The position numbers and the translations under genes are program-made. From contig NZ_JACIGI010000004.1 of NCBI RefSeq assembly GCF_014197795.1, forward strand, positions 1-64,000: a DNA stretch of 64,000 bases. Reading direction: 5' to 3'. How positions within the stretch are numbered: the first letter of the stretch is position 1; each line of letters begins with the position of its first letter. Positions 33,883 through 43,303 of the stretch are shown here, piece by piece. Under the pieces are notes generated by a model, which saw nothing but the letters and a program-made list of their open reading frames with translations, made no database searches and was not told the DNA's origin. Source of the DNA: Roseospira goensis (lineage in GTDB: Bacteria; Pseudomonadota; Alphaproteobacteria; Rhodospirillales; Rhodospirillaceae).

Positions 33883-36222
33883 ATGCCGCACCCCCGCCGT
33901 CCCCGCCGTCCCCGCCGATCCCACCTCGGCGCGCGCCTGGCCCGCTGGCCGCTGATTGCGGTGGCCGCCCTGGGCACCGCCGGCTGCGCGCTGGTCACCC
34001 CGCTGCCCGAGCCGACCACGCTGGCGCAGCGCCTGGCCATCTTCCCCACCGACGCCCTGCCGCTGGAACGCCCGGCCACGGTATCCTGGTCCGCGCACCA
34101 GGTGCCGTTCGTGGAGGCCGAGACGGACGCCGACGCCGCCTTCGTGCTGGGGATGGTCCATGCCCACCTGCGCCTAGGGCAACTGGAGACCGCCCGCCGG
34201 CTCAGTCAGGGCCGGGTGGCGGAGATGGCCGGGCCGATCCCGTTCATCCTCGACCTCGACCACGCTTTGCGCGTGCTCGGGTTCGGCCGCGCCGCTCCCG
34301 CCATCCTGGCCGCCATGCCGCCCGAGAGCCGGCGCTGGCTGGAACGGTTCACCGACGGCCTCAACCACTACCTCATGACCGTCGAGGACCTGCCGCACGA
34401 CTTCGCGGTGCTCGGACTGGAGCGCGAGCCCTGGACGCCCGAAGAGGTGCTGACCATCGGTCGGCTCGCCGGCACCGACATCACCTGGCTGATGTGGGTG
34501 CGGCTGTTGGGACAACGCGACCGCCCGGACTTCGCCGCGGTTCTGGCCCGCGAGTTGCAGTACGGCCGCCTCGCCCCCAGCAGCCGGGAGGCGGTGCTGG
34601 CGGAGGCGCCGGTGCGGCCGGGACGCGACCGCGCCCTTGCCCTGCTGACCGAGATCCTGGACGGCTGGGCGCGCGGCTCCAACAGCCTGGCGCTCGCCGG
34701 CACCCGCACCGCCAGCGGCAAGCCCCTGATCGCCAGCGACCCCCACCTTGGCGTGAGCCAGCCCAACCTGTGGCTGATCGCCGGCGTGAAGAGCCCGACG
34801 CTGCACGTGGTCGGCCTGATGCCGGTGGGGCTGCCGCTGTTCGCCCTGGGCCGAACCCCGGATATCGCCTGGGGCGGGACCAATATGCGCGCCGCCTCCA
34901 GTGACCTGGTGGATGTCGGCGGTCTGCCGGCCGCGGCCCTGACCCCCGAGACCCACCGCCTGGGGGTGCGGGCCTGGTTCGACACCACCCGCACCAACCG
35001 GGTCTCGCCATACGGCCCGGTCCTGTCGGACGCCCCGCTGCTGCCGTTCCGCGACGACGAGACGGTGGCCCTGCGCTGGGTCGGCCACACGCCCACGGAC
35101 GAGATCACGGCCCTGCTGAACGCCGCCCGCGCGACGACGTTCGACGCCTTCCGGGCCGCCTTCGCCCCCTTCGGCGTGTCGGCGCAGTCGATGGTCTACG
35201 CCGACCGCCACGGCACCATCGGCCTGGTGGCGGCCACCCAGATCCCGCGCCGCGACGCCGATGCGGCCGACCGTCTGATCCAGGACCCCGACGACGTCCG
35301 CCGCTGGTGGGCCGACCTGGCGACCACGGCCGAGCTGCCGGTGATCGAGAACCCGCCCCAGGGCTTCGTGGCGTCGGCCAACAACCCGCCCGGGCCGGCG
35401 CCGTTTCCGCTCGGCTGGTTCTTCTCCGGGCCCGACCGCATCGACCGCCTGAGCGAGCGGGTGCGCACCAAAGATACCCCCTGGACGGTCGAGGAACTCG
35501 CGCAGTTGCAGACCGACACCTACAGCCTGGGGGCCGTGACCCTGCGCGATCATCTGGTCGCACGGCTGGGCGCGCGCCTCGCCGGGCGTCCGGCCTGGGA
35601 CCTGATCGCCGCCTGGGACGGCCGCTTCGATGGCGACAGCCGCGGGGCGCTGGCGTTCCAGGCCTTCTATGTCCCGTTCGCCGCCGCGGTGTGGCGCGAC
35701 CTCGACAGGCCCGATGACTGGGGCGGGGGCGACGGCAAGTGGCGTGTGTTCGAGGTGGTGCGCGCGCTGGAGGACCCCGCGCTGTTGGCGGTCGCCGAGG
35801 GCGCGCTGGCGACGGCGGCGGAGACCCTGGAGACCCACCGGGTGTGGGGCGACATCCACCGCATGCCGATGGCGACCGTGCTCGGCAATGTGCCGCTGCT
35901 GGGCGGCCGCTATCGGTTCGGCACCTTTCCGACCGGGGGCAGCCAGGAAACGCTGATGAAGGCCGCCCATCCGGAGACCACGGAGCCCCATACCGTGCGC
36001 TACGGCGCCCAGGCGCGCCACATATCCGACCTGTCCGACCCGGACGACAACCATTTCGTGCTGCTGGGCGGGCAGGACGGCTGGTTCAACAGCGCGACCC
36101 AGCTCGACCAGATCGACCTGTGGCGGGCCGGGCGCCTGATCCGGGTGCCGCTGCGGCCGGAAACCGTGGCGCGCGAGGCCGTGGTGGTGCATCGTCTGAG
36201 TCCCGCCCACGGAGACCGCTGA
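33883..36222 (+). CDS. Penicillin acylase family lipoprotein (peptidase S45)
   Basis: A 779-residue N-terminal-nucleophile hydrolase precursor. After an Arg-rich N-terminus, a signal segment ends in LGTAGC, a likely lipobox (imperfect). The autocatalytic site is in WARGSNSLALAG: cleavage before Ser266 would give the alpha and beta subunits with Ser as the nucleophile. Conserved downstream elements include SDPHLGVSQPNLW and AWGGTNMRAASSD. Family members cleave beta-lactams or acyl-homoserine lactones; the substrate cannot be told here. It is followed after 13 nt by the GH3-family gene, probably one transcript. Confidence 0.88.
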   Translation: MPHPRRPRRPRRSHLGARLARWPLIAVAALGTAGCALVTPLPEPTTLAQRLAIFPTDALPLERPATVSWSAHQVPFVEAETDADAAFVLGMVHAHLRLGQLETARRLSQGRVAEMAGPIPFILDLDHALRVLGFGRAAPAILAAMPPESRRWLERFTDGLNHYLMTVEDLPHDFAVLGLEREPWTPEEVLTIGRLAGTDITWLMWVRLLGQRDRPDFAAVLARELQYGRLAPSSREAVLAEAPVRPGRDRALALLTEILDGWARGSNSLALAGTRTASGKPLIASDPHLGVSQPNLWLIAGVKSPTLHVVGLMPVGLPLFALGRTPDIAWGGTNMRAASSDLVDVGGLPAAALTPETHRLGVRAWFDTTRTNRVSPYGPVLSDAPLLPFRDDETVALRWVGHTPTDEITALLNAARATTFDAFRAAFAPFGVSAQSMVYADRHGTIGLVAATQIPRRDADAADRLIQDPDDVRRWWADLATTAELPVIENPPQGFVASANNPPGPAPFPLGWFFSGPDRIDRLSERVRTKDTPWTVEELAQLQTDTYSLGAVTLRDHLVARLGARLAGRPAWDLIAAWDGRFDGDSRGALAFQAFYVPFAAAVWRDLDRPDDWGGGDGKWRVFEVVRALEDPALLAVAEGALATAAETLETHRVWGDIHRMPMATVLGNVPLLGGRYRFGTFPTGGSQETLMKAAHPETTEPHTVRYGAQARHISDLSDPDDNHFVLLGGQDGWFNSATQLDQIDLWRAGRLIRVPLRPETVAREAVVVHRLSPAHGDR

Positions 36223-36235
36223 GACGACGGCGCTC

Positions 36236-37753
36236 ATGCTCGACGTCACCCCGCTGCTGCGCCTGTGGTGTCACCGGCGTGCCCGACGGCTGGCCCGCCA
36301 GAATGCCGTGGCGGTCCAGGCCCGCACCTTGTCCAACCTTGTCCGGCATGCCCAGGATACCGCGTTCGGGCGCGATCACGCCTTCCACCGGATCCGCTCG
36401 GTGGCCGACTTCCAGGCCCGGGTCCCGCTGCGGACCTGGGAGGACATGTGGGCGCGCTACTGGCAGGCGCCGTTCCCGGTGTTGGAGAACGTGACCTGGC
36501 CGGGACGGGTGCCGTACTTCGCCGTCACCAGCGGCACCACCACCGGCCGCACCAAGCACATCCCGGTGACGCGGCCGATGCTGGCCGGCAACCGCGCCGC
36601 CGCCCTCGATCTGCTGACCTTTCATCTCCAGCGCCGTCCGGACAGTCGGGTCTGGGGGGGCCCGAACGTTATGCTGGGCGGCTCCACGGACCTGGAGCGG
36701 CTGGCCCCGGAGGTGCGCGTCGGCGACATGTCCGGCATCGCGGCCGCGGAGATCCCGTGGTTCGCGCGGCCCCTGAACTACCCGCCCCGGGATATCGCGC
36801 TGATCCCGGACTGGCCAGCCAAGCTGGACCGCCTGACCGCCGACCTGCCGGGGCGGGATGTGCGTCTTCTCTCCGGCACACCCTCGTGGGTGCTGGTGCT
36901 GGCCGAGCGGCTGCGGACCGCCACCGGGGCCGACACCCTGGGCGCCCTGTTCCCCAACCTGGAGCTGTTCGTGCACGGCGGGGTCGCCTTCGCCCCCTAC
37001 CGCCATCGCTTCGAGGCCCTGCTGGCCGGCAGCCGCGCGGAATGCGCCGAGGTCTACCCGGCCTCCGAAGGGTTCATCGCGGTGCAGGACCGGGGTCCGG
37101 ACGAGGGTCTGCGGATGATGGTGGACACCGGCCTGTTCTACGAGTTCGTGCCGGTCGAGGACCTGGACCGGGAGGCGCCCCGGCGCCATTGGCTGGCGGA
37201 CGCTGAGATCGGCCGGGAGTATGCGTTGGTCCTGAGCACCTGCGCGGGCCAGTGGGCCTATGTCCTGGGCGACACCGTGCGGCTGGTGGAGCACGCCCCG
37301 CCGCGGCTGCTGGTCACCGGGCGGACCCGCTGGAGCCTGTCGGTGTTCGGCGAGCACCTGATCGCCAGCGAGGTCGAAACCGCCGTGGCACGGGCGGCCG
37401 GCGCCGCCGGCCTGGAGGTGACGGACTGGACCATGGGCGCCGTGGTGCCCGACCGTCCCGGCCAGACCGGTCGCCACCGCCTGCTGATCGAGTTCGCCGC
37501 TCCACCACCCGATGAGTCCGCGAATGCGGCGTTCGCGGCGGCCCTGGACCAGGCGCTGGCGGCGGAGAACGAGGACTTCGAGGCCCATCGTGGCGAGGGC
37601 CTGGACCCGCCGGCGGTCACGGTGCTGCCGCCGGGCCGGTTCGCGGCCTGGATGGCGGCCCGAGGTCAGGCCGGCGGCCAACACAAGGTGCCGCGCCTGG
37701 TGGCCGATCCGGCCCGGTTCGCGGCGATGGCGGACGCCCTCACCGGCCGGTGA
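36236..37753 (+). CDS. GH3-family acyl-acid amido synthetase-like protein
   Basis: A 505-residue protein of the GH3 family, an adenylate-forming fold best known from plants, where it conjugates auxin or jasmonate to amino acids. The P-loop-like ATP motif is FAVTSGTTTGRTKHIPV, followed by the family features GDMSGIAAAEIPWF, EVYPASEGFIAVQ and LVLSTCAGQWAYVLGD (motif 3 region). Bacterial members are widespread but mostly uncharacterised. It follows the penicillin-acylase-family gene by 13 nt; an amidase beside an amide-forming enzyme suggests a shared acyl-amide substrate, as inference. Confidence 0.88.
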   Translation: MLDVTPLLRLWCHRRARRLARQNAVAVQARTLSNLVRHAQDTAFGRDHAFHRIRSVADFQARVPLRTWEDMWARYWQAPFPVLENVTWPGRVPYFAVTSGTTTGRTKHIPVTRPMLAGNRAAALDLLTFHLQRRPDSRVWGGPNVMLGGSTDLERLAPEVRVGDMSGIAAAEIPWFARPLNYPPRDIALIPDWPAKLDRLTADLPGRDVRLLSGTPSWVLVLAERLRTATGADTLGALFPNLELFVHGGVAFAPYRHRFEALLAGSRAECAEVYPASEGFIAVQDRGPDEGLRMMVDTGLFYEFVPVEDLDREAPRRHWLADAEIGREYALVLSTCAGQWAYVLGDTVRLVEHAPPRLLVTGRTRWSLSVFGEHLIASEVETAVARAAGAAGLEVTDWTMGAVVPDRPGQTGRHRLLIEFAAPPPDESANAAFAAALDQALAAENEDFEAHRGEGLDPPAVTVLPPGRFAAWMAARGQAGGQHKVPRLVADPARFAAMADALTGR

Positions 37754-37881
37754 CGGGCGGGCGCTCCGACCGTCGCGTCACTGGTCAGACCGTCTTGTCG
37801 TCTGGCCGGCGATGCTCTCGTCGCTTATCAGGAAACGCCCGCAAAGCATTGATATAGAAAGGCTGTGGCATACTCTCGTCC

Positions 37882-37912
37882 GGCATCGGAGCCCGAGAGC
37901 GGGTCCGATGCC
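37882..37912. terminator. Bidirectional terminator hairpin between the GH3-family gene and tolC
   Basis: GGCATCGGA at 37882-37890 pairs with 37904-37912, and CCCG with CGGG continues the stem to an AGAG loop, with one bulged G. It lies between two converging genes (stops at 37753 and 37975), so it can terminate both. Confidence 0.65.
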
Positions 37913-37974
37913 ATACGATGATCCGGCCGTCGGGACGCCACGCGGCGCCCCGTCCGCTCTCCACCCTGGCGCGC

Positions 37975-39612
37975 CTATTGCTGACCGCGGGCCGCGGCCA
38001 GGCTGCGGGCGTTCAGGGACGCCGTCGTGTTGTCGCCGCCCGACACGCGGATCACGGGCGCAGCGGCCTGCGGGGACGGCGCCGGCGGTGCGTAGGCCAA
38101 CGACGGATCGGAGACCGGGGCCGGGACCGCCGGCGCGGACAGATGCTGCCCCGACGACGGGGCCGGCCGCGCCGCCATCGGTGCGGCGGGCTGCGCCGGA
38201 GCGGTCGACGACGTCATGGTGGGCTGATCCGGCGCCGGCCGGTTGGCGTCGGCCGGGCTGCGGTTGCCGAAACTGTAGTCCGGCACGACCTCGGCCCCGG
38301 CCCGCGCCGTCGCCACGGCCTCCGCCGGGTCCCCGATGCCCAGGGTCGAGGACAGCGCCCCCATGACGGCGAGGATGCGGTACGCGGCGAACTCCGTCAC
38401 GTACTGGGCGCTGACCAGGGCGCTGCGGGCGAGGAAGAGTTCGTTCTCGCTGTCCAGCAGATCGAGAAGGTCGCGTTGGCCGATGAGGAATTCCTGGCGG
38501 TAGGTCGCGACGACCTCGGTATTGGAGGACACCTGCTCGCGCAGGATGCCGACCCGGGTACGCGCGGCGTCCAGGGCATTCCAGGAGATCTTGGTCTCCT
38601 CGGCGATGGCGCGTTCGACATTCATGGTCTCGGCGCGCTGTTCGCCGACCCGGTGGGCCAGTTCCGAGCGCCGCGCGGTGTCGATGCCGCCGTTGAACAG
38701 GTTCCAGTTCAGGCGCAGCAGGGCGCTGGCGTCATTGTTGGCACCGTTGGCGCCGTCGACGTTGTAATTGCGGCTGTGCTGGAGTTCGAGATTGATGGTG
38801 GGGTAGTAGCGCGCCGCCGCCTCCCGGTGCACGGCGGCGGCCTCGTCGATCTCCGCCGCCCGCGCGCGCAGCGTCGGGCTGTTGTTGATGGCGTAGGCGA
38901 CCGCCTCGTCCAGGCGTCCGGGCAACGAGCCGGCGACCGACGGGGCCTGATTCAGGCCCTCGGCCTCAGCGCCCACCACCCGCATGAAGCGGGCACGCGC
39001 ATCACGCAGATCCTGCTCCGAACTGACCACGGTCTCGCGCGCAGCCGCCAGCCGGCTCTCGGTCTGCTGCAGGTCGCCGACGCCGGATTCGCCGCCTTCC
39101 ACGCGCTGGCGCACCTGGGCCAGGATGCTCTCGTGCACGGCGACGTTCTCGCGCGCGATCCCCAGCAGGTCCTGGAAGCGCAACACGTCCAGATAAACCT
39201 CGGATGCATCCAGCGACAGGGTCTCGACCCGCTCCTCGACCCGGTACGAGGCCCCGTCGAGGCGCGAGGCCCGCTGCTCGATCAGCGCCTCGCGGCTGAA
39301 ACCGTCGAACAGCAATTGGGTCAGGCGGAGCTGGGAATCGTAGCGCAGCAGGGTCTTGTCCGGGTCGATGGCGCGCGTCTGCGTCCACTCGGGCCCGACA
39401 TCCGCGCTCAGGTCGAGGCGCGGAAAGTACAGACCGCGGCCCTGCTCCAGTTCGTAGACCTGGGCGCGCCGGTTCTCCTTGGCGGCCTCGATCTGCGGGT
39501 TGGTGGTCACCGCCCGAGACGCGGCCTCTTGAAGCGACATGGCAGACGCCGAGGCGCCGCCGAGGAGTGTCAACGCGCTGGTGGCCAGAAGCAGGGGCCG
39601 AAAAAGACGCAT
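37975..39612 (-). CDS. tolC: TolC-family outer-membrane channel of type I secretion
   Basis: A 545-residue outer-membrane efflux protein. The signal peptide ends ASASA near residue 24, and two repeats of the TolC fold follow: SLQEAASRAVTTNPQI starts the first and LDEAVAYAINNSPTL the second. LFDGFSRE and LFNGGIDTARRSEL are the paired channel-strand segments. A C-terminal Pro/Ala-rich tail of about 120 residues follows the second repeat, longer than in E. coli TolC. With the ABC transporter and HlyD-type adaptor encoded 5-10 kb away it can complete a type I secretion system (LapE-like). It is transcribed alone and leftward. Confidence 0.92.
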   Translation of the reverse strand: MRLFRPLLLATSALTLLGGASASAMSLQEAASRAVTTNPQIEAAKENRRAQVYELEQGRGLYFPRLDLSADVGPEWTQTRAIDPDKTLLRYDSQLRLTQLLFDGFSREALIEQRASRLDGASYRVEERVETLSLDASEVYLDVLRFQDLLGIARENVAVHESILAQVRQRVEGGESGVGDLQQTESRLAAARETVVSSEQDLRDARARFMRVVGAEAEGLNQAPSVAGSLPGRLDEAVAYAINNSPTLRARAAEIDEAAAVHREAAARYYPTINLELQHSRNYNVDGANGANNDASALLRLNWNLFNGGIDTARRSELAHRVGEQRAETMNVERAIAEETKISWNALDAARTRVGILREQVSSNTEVVATYRQEFLIGQRDLLDLLDSENELFLARSALVSAQYVTEFAAYRILAVMGALSSTLGIGDPAEAVATARAGAEVVPDYSFGNRSPADANRPAPDQPTMTSSTAPAQPAAPMAARPAPSSGQHLSAPAVPAPVSDPSLAYAPPAPSPQAAAPVIRVSGGDNTTASLNARSLAAARGQQ

Positions 39613-39882
39613 GTTTCCCTCCGTTGGGGCAAGCCTGACAGCACACCGACGCGTGGCAGTCTCCAGGATGACGGGCCAGGTATTGTTACGAGTCTTGTAT
39701 AACGGTTAGAGCACCTTACATGATGTTGTCAATCGAGGGCTAGCCCTATTGTTTCGCGTTCGCGCCCTATCCCTGTTCAGTCTGTTCGACGCCCGGAAAG
39801 CGACCGGCGGCACCTGATCGAACCGGAGTCGGCGTCGCGCGCGCCGGCGCGGCTCCGGCGGAAGCGGGCCGGACGCCGCCCC
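39613..39882 (-). promoter_or_regulatory. tolC upstream region with a -35-like TTGACA
   Basis: This 270-base gap between the tolC start and the HD-GYP-like gene's stop has an AT-rich stretch at 39680-39760. On the minus strand, TTGACA lies at 39732-39727, but the hexamer at 17-nt spacing (CTAACC) is poor; GTTATAC lies further down. A perfect palindrome GGGCTAGCCC just upstream of the TTGACA (about 39738-39747) could be an operator. Nothing else is seen. Confidence 0.4.
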
Positions 39883-42021
39883 CTAGCCGCCGCCATCATC
39901 CTCGCCCACCCGGCGCCAGCGCTCCGCGCCGCCCCGATTCTCAAGGTAGTTGAGCAGGGCCGCCACCGGGCGCCGGTCGAAGCGGGCGCCGGCGTCCTTC
40001 AGCAATTCGGCGCTGGCGGTGTCGACCGGCAGCGCCCCACGGAAGGCGCGCGGGCTGACCATGCCCACGAAGGCATTGGCCACCATCACGATGCGGGCGG
40101 ACAGCAGGATGGCGTCTCCGGCCAGGCCATCCGGGTACCCGTGCCCATCCCACCGCTCCTGAAGCTGGCGCAGGGTCTCCGCCACAGGCAGGTCGAACGA
40201 GACCGCGCCGAGCAGATCCGCGGTCTGCACCATCGCGTCCCGGACCACCGTCATCTCGTCCTCGGTCAGCGGCCCCGTCTTGGTGAGGATCTCCTCCGGA
40301 ACCAAGATCTTGCCCACGTTCATGAGATTGCCGGCGATGTCCACGGTGCGACACATCTCCTCCGGCTCGCCCATTTCCTCCGCGATGTCGCGGGCCAGTT
40401 CGGCCACCAGGGCCGAGTGGTTGGCCGAGAACGGATCGCGCCGATCCACCAGACTGACCAGGGTGCCCACGAGCTGGCGCATGATGGCCTCGCGACGGGC
40501 GCGCTCGGCCATCAACTCGGTCACGTCCTCCAGGACCATGAGCACAGAGCGCGGGTGGTCGCGATCAGCGGCCAGCGGAATGTGGTCGGACTTGATCATC
40601 CGCTCGTGGCCGTCGCGCTCCAGCGCGCGCACCTCTGAGACCGGGCTGCCGGTCCGGAAGGCCTGGTCGTTCAACTCCTGGAACTGACGGGCGGTGTGCG
40701 GCCCCATGACCTCGGACATGGTCTTGCCGACGATCTGGTCCGGCGTCAGGCCCGATCCCCAAGTGGCGCCGATGTTCGCGAAGGTGTAGCGCCCGCCCTC
40801 GTCCACGGCGGCGATGGCCGTCGGCTGGCCATCGGTGACCACCCGCACGAACTTCATGTAGTTGCGCAGCCGATCGGCGGCGATGCGGTGCCGGGTCGCC
40901 ACCTCGGCCAGCCGCACCGATGTGCCATGACGCCACAGGGCCAGCGCCCCCACCAGGACAAAGACGATCAGCAGCACGAACACGATCAGCGTCGTCCGCA
41001 GCCGCGATTCGGAGGCGGCCAGGGCCTCGGCCTCGTGGATGGCGTGAACCAGCACCCAGTCGGTGCGCGGGATGACGCGGCTGGTGAACAGCACGTCGTC
41101 GCCCGCATGATTGCGGCCGAAGCCGAACAGGCCGGGATCGTCGATGGCCCGGGCGGCGGCCAGTTCCGGCGTGTCCAGGGACAAGCTCTTGCCCATCGGC
41201 GGCGTGCCGTCCGCCAGCGGCGTGACGTACTGCACGGAGCGATCGCGCTGCCGCACCAGGTAGGTCTCGGCGGTCTCCCAGGCGTTGCCCGGCTGCTCCA
41301 GCAGATCGAACACCGTGCGGTCGAACGGCCGCAGCCCGACGATGTAGCCGATCTCGTTGCCGCTGCCGGCCTCCTGCTGCACGGCGTACAGCGGCACGGC
41401 GAACCCCAGCAGGGGCTCGCCGGTGGGGCCGTCCTGCGGCCCGTACACCGCCGGCTTGCCGTCGGACGCAGCGGCCAGGATGGGGCCGAAGCCGTCCGGC
41501 AGCCCCGGCATGAACTCGCTGGCCACGATCAGGCCGCCCCCGGGATTGACGATCGCCAGCCCGGCGGTGACCGGCGCACTGACGTTCGCATCGACCCGGC
41601 TCGCCCGGCGGCTCGGCACGAACCCGGTCTGGTCGGCGGTCGCGTTCAGGAAGTTGCGGATGAAATTGCCCTCGACCTGGTCGATGTCGTCGCCGATCCC
41701 GGAGGCCAGGTCCATGGCATAGAGCTGCAGGTTGGCGTTGGTGGACAGGTGGCTGAGCACGCCAACCTGCTCGCTGAGCCACTGCGCCAGGGCGCCGGCG
41801 CGGCCGTCGGCCACGATGCCGAGCCGCACCTGCCAGTTCTGCACCTCGCGCTCGCGCTCGGCCTGCACGAACGAGACCACCAGGCCGATGCCGACCACGG
41901 TCACCACCGCGAGGGTGATCATCACCACCAGCATGCCGCGCCGGGCCCGCCGGCCGCCGGTCTGGTCCACGTCGTTCGAACCCGCGTTGGGACCCGCGTT
42001 CGGACCCGCGTCCTCGTCCAT
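39883..42021 (-). CDS. Membrane sensor with PAS and degenerate HD-GYP domain
   Basis: A 712-residue inner-membrane protein. It has a TM helix near residues 27-50, a periplasmic Cache-like sensor region of about 290 residues, a second TM helix before WRHGTSVRLAEV, a PAS domain (IAAVDEGGRYTFANI), and a C-terminal HD-GYP-like domain. In the last, the first His survives (ANHS), but the HD pair reads MN (NLMNVGKI), the KRHP His and the HHxERW His pair are lost, and only ERWDGHGYPDG keeps the GYP. Phosphodiesterase activity is therefore unlikely; a c-di-GMP receptor or scaffold role is inferred. AGGAGG precedes the ATG at 42021. Confidence 0.8.
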   Translation of the reverse strand: MDEDAGPNAGPNAGSNDVDQTGGRRARRGMLVVMITLAVVTVVGIGLVVSFVQAEREREVQNWQVRLGIVADGRAGALAQWLSEQVGVLSHLSTNANLQLYAMDLASGIGDDIDQVEGNFIRNFLNATADQTGFVPSRRASRVDANVSAPVTAGLAIVNPGGGLIVASEFMPGLPDGFGPILAAASDGKPAVYGPQDGPTGEPLLGFAVPLYAVQQEAGSGNEIGYIVGLRPFDRTVFDLLEQPGNAWETAETYLVRQRDRSVQYVTPLADGTPPMGKSLSLDTPELAAARAIDDPGLFGFGRNHAGDDVLFTSRVIPRTDWVLVHAIHEAEALAASESRLRTTLIVFVLLIVFVLVGALALWRHGTSVRLAEVATRHRIAADRLRNYMKFVRVVTDGQPTAIAAVDEGGRYTFANIGATWGSGLTPDQIVGKTMSEVMGPHTARQFQELNDQAFRTGSPVSEVRALERDGHERMIKSDHIPLAADRDHPRSVLMVLEDVTELMAERARREAIMRQLVGTLVSLVDRRDPFSANHSALVAELARDIAEEMGEPEEMCRTVDIAGNLMNVGKILVPEEILTKTGPLTEDEMTVVRDAMVQTADLLGAVSFDLPVAETLRQLQERWDGHGYPDGLAGDAILLSARIVMVANAFVGMVSPRAFRGALPVDTASAELLKDAGARFDRRPVAALLNYLENRGGAERWRRVGEDDGGG

Positions 42022-42298
42022 CGGCTTCGCCTCCTGCCGTCGCCCCGCGATCACGCCCCGCACGGCATGGTGCCATGCCGCCCCGGTGCCGGCAATTCGG
42101 CTGCGCGGCCGGGGGTGAAACCGGCGGCACGGGCGCCATGTCGAAAAACAATAACGCCGGACTGTGTAAAAATGTTAACTGTTTGGGTGGAGTGTTGTTG
42201 GGTCGGCTGCGCGTGTGGGGGGCATCCCCAACGGCAAGGACTGTCGTACCAACCCGCGCCGCTACATTCGGTGGTCTTGGACAAGAAAGCCTGACCCC

Positions 42299-43303
42299 AT
42301 GTTGCAAGCCCAGAAAGAACCGCCCGCCCTGGTCTGCGTTCCTCTGGCGGGCGACCCCGCCCCGGTTCTGAACGCCCTGCGGGACGCCGGCCTGCGTCAC
42401 CGCATTCTGGAGCACCGCGAGCACTTGGCCCGCATGGGGGCGGTTCCTGTGCTGGTCCTGCTGGACGAGACCGACGCCGAGGCGATCGCCGCCTTGCGCG
42501 GCCGGACGGCGGACACGACCGTCGTGGTCCGCGGCCTGACCGCGGCCGGCGAGGAGGCCCTGGTCCGGGCCGGGGCCGACGAGGTTCTGGACCTTGCTGA
42601 CGTAACGCCGGCGCGACTGACTCGGGCGCTGCACCGGGCGCGCCTGCGGCGGACTCTCTCGGACGACGCCGAGAGGGCCCGCACCGTCGCCTACGACATG
42701 CTGGACCGGCTCCCGCTCGCACTGGTTCTGGTCCGACCCGACGGCCGCGTGGTTCATGCCAACACCCATGCCAAGCGGCTGCTGGAGACCGGCACCGCCC
42801 TGGGTCGCAACCGCGGCGGTTACCTGGTGGCCGCGCATGCCGACGAGACCAGTCGGTTGCGCAGCACGATCGAGGCCGTGGCCGAGGGCGGCGCGCTCCC
42901 GGATGGAACGATGCCGGAGGGCGCCATCGCCGTGCGGCCGCGTGACGGCGGCACCCCCTATGCCGTGATCGTCGTGCCGGCCGGCCCCGCCAATCCGGGC
43001 GCGGCCCTGTTCATCGCGGACCCCGAGGCCACCTTCACCATCAGCGACGCCCGTCTTTCGGCCCTGTACGGCCTGACGCGCTCCGAGGCCCAGATCGTCG
43101 CCCGCCTGGCCCGTGGCCAGACCCTGGACCAGATCGCCGCCGACCGCGGCCAGCAACTGGCGACCCTGCGCAGCCAGCTCAAATCGGTGTTCCGCAAGAC
43201 CAGCACCCAGCGCCAGGCCGACGTCATCAAGATGGTGCTGTCCGGCCCCGCGGTCATTGCCGCATCGGCGGCCGACTCCGAGGCCTCGCCGGATCCGGCG
43301 TGA
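42299..43303 (+). CDS. PAS/LuxR-type transcriptional regulator with receiver-like N-terminus
   Basis: A 334-residue protein. The N-terminal ~110 residues have a receiver-like alternation (VLVLLDETDAEAIAAL) without a clear phospho-Asp context. Residues ~125-235 look like a PAS domain (LALVLVRPDGRVVHANTHAKRLLE). The C-terminal ~65 residues form a LuxR/GerE HTH: LTRSEAQIVARLARGQTLDQIA and the recognition helix region TLRSQLKSVFRKTSTQRQADVI. It sits divergently from the degenerate HD-GYP sensor and is a candidate regulator of the secretion locus. Its 3' end overlaps the lapG-like gene by 50 bp on the opposite strand. Confidence 0.8.
   Translation: MLQAQKEPPALVCVPLAGDPAPVLNALRDAGLRHRILEHREHLARMGAVPVLVLLDETDAEAIAALRGRTADTTVVVRGLTAAGEEALVRAGADEVLDLADVTPARLTRALHRARLRRTLSDDAERARTVAYDMLDRLPLALVLVRPDGRVVHANTHAKRLLETGTALGRNRGGYLVAAHADETSRLRSTIEAVAEGGALPDGTMPEGAIAVRPRDGGTPYAVIVVPAGPANPGAALFIADPEATFTISDARLSALYGLTRSEAQIVARLARGQTLDQIAADRGQQLATLRSQLKSVFRKTSTQRQADVIKMVLSGPAVIAASAADSEASPDPA

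Noticed and set aside
31264-37753. tRNA-Glu followed by glycan genes as a possible tRNA-borne genomic island
   Set aside because: No integrase, no duplicated tRNA 3' end and no compositional break were seen in the following 6 kb.
42299-42640. Classical two-component receiver at the N-terminus of the LuxR-type regulator
   Set aside because: No convincing acidic pair, phospho-Asp or Lys set; only the strand-helix pattern is receiver-like, so it is described as such but not called a receiver.
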